DNA from: Tricholomella constricta | Taxonomy: Eukaryota > Basidiomycota > Agaricomycetes > Agaricales > Lyophyllaceae | Reading direction: 5' to 3' | Assembly: GCA_013368375.1 (NCBI GenBank) | Contig: JAACJP010000042.1 | Location: 1 to 64,000 of the forward strand | DNA: 64,000 nt | Shown here: one piece after another, positions 62,130-64,000 of the stretch | Numbering within the stretch: the first letter of the stretch is position 1 | Layout of the letters: each line of letters opens with the position of its first letter | Notes under the pieces: generated by a model | Told to the model about the DNA's origin: nothing | What the model saw: the letters and a program-made list of their open reading frames with translations, nothing else | Databases searched by the model: none | Made by a program: the position numbers and the translations under genes

Positions 62130-62900
62130 GCGCGCGGCTGCACATGGTCCAGAGCGCGAGTGCTGCACTAGGACTGGCGCCTCCGTCGCAGGGGTGGTGT
62201 CGAGTGTAAGCGTGCAAGGGCAAGCGCGCAGGCGAGGGGCAAGGGCACGGGCGAGGGGCACCGGTGGAGAGGGGACGGGGCTTGTTTATTGTAGCGGAGG
62301 GCGCGATCGTGATGGCGGTGGAGGTGGGCGCGGCAACAAAGAGCAATGGAGGTAGGATTTGAGTCGATGCTGGGGTGAGTGCGCGAAGGACGTCCGAGTA
62401 GCAGAAGGACTTGGCGGCGGGCGCAGGCTGGACGGCGTTTGGAGGCGTTGAAAACGATGCACTGGAGCTGTGAGGAGCAATGAGCGAGTAGAGGAGCGGA
62501 GGACGGCATGTATCTACCTTAAGTGGTCGCGTTTTGGTGACATATCCTGCCTCCTCGAACATCCTCACCACACAGTCTGCGTCGCAGTCGAAACGGTGAG
62601 TTGTGCATTGATTTGATAGAGAGAAGAGCAGTATATACCGGCGATCCTCTGCAGCGTCACGCTGTCTCAAGCGGCGCGAGATACAGCACATCCACCCGCA
62701 CATCCTCGGATGCCCGCGACGGGGCGCATTTTTTTCAGCGAGTCGAAGACGATCTTGAATGCCGCGTGATCGATATGATTGTCTCCTTCAGTGTCGAGAA
62801 TAGCGTGACTCCAAGCGTGGCTTGAGAGGGTCGCAGGACGGCCGGGCGGTGGAGACGGTGTGTGTGGCAGGTGTCGCTGGAGGGGCGGGCTTCTCGGCAA
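62130..62900. repeat. Second copy of segment 34780-35580
   Basis: Same order of blocks as 34900-35580 in the same orientation (see that entry). On the minus strand the piece DCVVRMFEEAGYVTKTRPLK is retained. Confidence 0.6.
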
Positions 62901-62944
62901 GGGCCATGACGGTGTGTGTGAGATAGAATCGAAGGGTTCAATGA

Positions 62945-63480
62945 TTAATCGAGCCTCAGGCCAACACGCCGAGCCAGCCCTGGCTGTGTATGTAGCGTCC
63001 CATGTCGCTCAACGTCCAACGTCATTCTGACCGTCATCATGCTCCTCTGGGTTAGCGCCGAGTACAGCCTTTCAACCGGCACTCCCAACAAATCCGAGCC
63101 CGAGCCCAAGCACGACGGCCCCTTCTCTGACTCATACTCCTCGCCGCCTTCCAAACCGCGTTCTGAACATACCTGTATTTCACTGCCTCTCGAGTCATCC
63201 TCCTGCTGTGTGGGTGATCTGCCATCGTTGGCTGCACTGCACTGACGACTTGAAGTGGGCGATGACGAGGTCCTCCTCCACCGTGACTGAGCCTTTGCTC
63301 ACCTATCCACGAGCGCGAGCATGAGCAGACCTTCTCTGAGCTTCTACCGCGCTTGCCGATTCCGCCGCCATGAAGAATCCCGATCGTCCCGCGAGTCGAG
63401 ACGGCAATACATCCCCGGAACGTGTATAACCTGCGAACAGCACCTCACCCCCCATGTAACTCTGTCTTGCTGACTTTTTC
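62945..63480 (+). repeat. Second copy of segment 33354-34000
   Basis: Direct match with substitutions and indels; includes the ~150-bp sub-block found four to five times in the window. No gene recognised. Confidence 0.65.
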
Positions 63481-64000
63481 CACACACGTCTAGAGGCTGC
63501 AATGCGCCCGCCGCAGAGCTTAAGGGTGTCGATGGCCCCGCTTTCAGTCCAGGCAGCTCCTTATACTCGGCGACAAAACCTGCAGCTGTGCACTGCGCTG
63601 CACGTTTCTGATAAACCCGATTAGAAACCGAAGCAGGAGCAGGAGAAAGACGTACACGGCCCCTCGATCTCCATGTGCTGTGCTTGCGATCCCGTTCATG
63701 TACACTGCCCAACAGGGATACCTTGAAACTCGGGTATGTCATGCCATCCCCTTCCCCTTCCCCTCCCAAGCTTCCTTCCATACATTCATTGTTCCAGCCT
63801 ATCATTTCGAGCTCTACATTGATTTGGACTGTCGAGACGATCTCCGATGGAATCGCCTACGGATTGCCACGCCGTTTAGCTGCAGATGTATTCGCCCGGC
63901 GAGCGACGTTGAATCCGATCCTTTGAAGAAGATCGTTGGAGAAGATCATGAGGGACCGTTGAATGCCGTGTAATCAGTGTATGACTGCTACTACCTTTTG
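63481..64000. other. No confident gene
   Basis: A plus-strand frame near 63800-63925 ends a possible exon that continues from before a CCAG acceptor, but the gene cannot be identified from what lies in the window. Confidence 0.3.

Noticed and set aside
61624..62703. 359-codon minus-strand frame
   Set aside because: Pro/Ser/Leu/Phe-rich run over G-rich plus-strand repeats shared with 34.8-35.6 kb, where the frame is broken.

Overview
The window looks like a repeat-rich accessory region of a mushroom-forming basidiomycete (Agaricomycetes). Genes are broken by many short introns of about 45-90 bp. The protein families are those of agaric genomes: a CxC2/KDZ transposase, a TET/JBP oxygenase, F-box proteins with degenerate leucine-rich tails, chromovirus and DIRS-like retroelements, and a G-protein alpha subunit. 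No tRNA, rRNA or CRISPR array was seen.

Layout. 1-100 is a 7-bp minisatellite. 357-4273 (minus) is a DIRS-like retroelement whose tyrosine recombinase is cut short. 4598-9860 (plus) is a Ty3/gypsy chromovirus with a gag-pol -1 frameshift signal and no recognisable 3' end. 9861-14000 is a duplicated block: an F-box gene followed by a broken group III histidine kinase (HAMP repeats) and remnants of a small unknown gene. 17855-19513 (minus) is an intact seven-exon G-alpha gene. 19736-21075 is a dispersed repeat. 21379-23013 (minus) is a caspase-like protein. 23021-24325 holds two unrecognised minus-strand genes. 26405-28161 (plus) is a ten-exon 2-oxoglutarate/Fe(II) oxygenase with a pseudogene scrap of itself just upstream. 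28420-36000 is a patchwork of tandem and dispersed duplications. 36778-39660 is an inverted copy of the G-alpha 3' half (a pseudogene) plus its 2-kb downstream region. 40215-59288 is the second, inverted copy of the F-box/histidine-kinase block, blown apart by nested insertions. 59289-64000 is mostly anonymous and includes further duplicated segments.

The most notable object is the nest at 40.2-59.3 kb. A 5'-truncated LINE (41051-56439, poly(A) tail, GGTAACGCA target duplication) sits inside an intron of the histidine-kinase remnant. That LINE is itself split by a 12.6-kb DNA transposon (43112-55758, flanked by GTGCGTCATT). The transposon carries a CxC2/KDZ transposase, a TET/JBP nucleic-acid oxygenase, a small protein with an RNase H1 N-terminal (RNA:DNA hybrid-binding) domain, and two unrecognised multi-exon genes. 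Association of KDZ transposons with TET/JBP genes in fungi is established; the specific cargo set and its reading here are inference. The transposase has one in-frame stop after its catalytic core and one cargo gene has a frameshift, so this copy may be recently inactivated.
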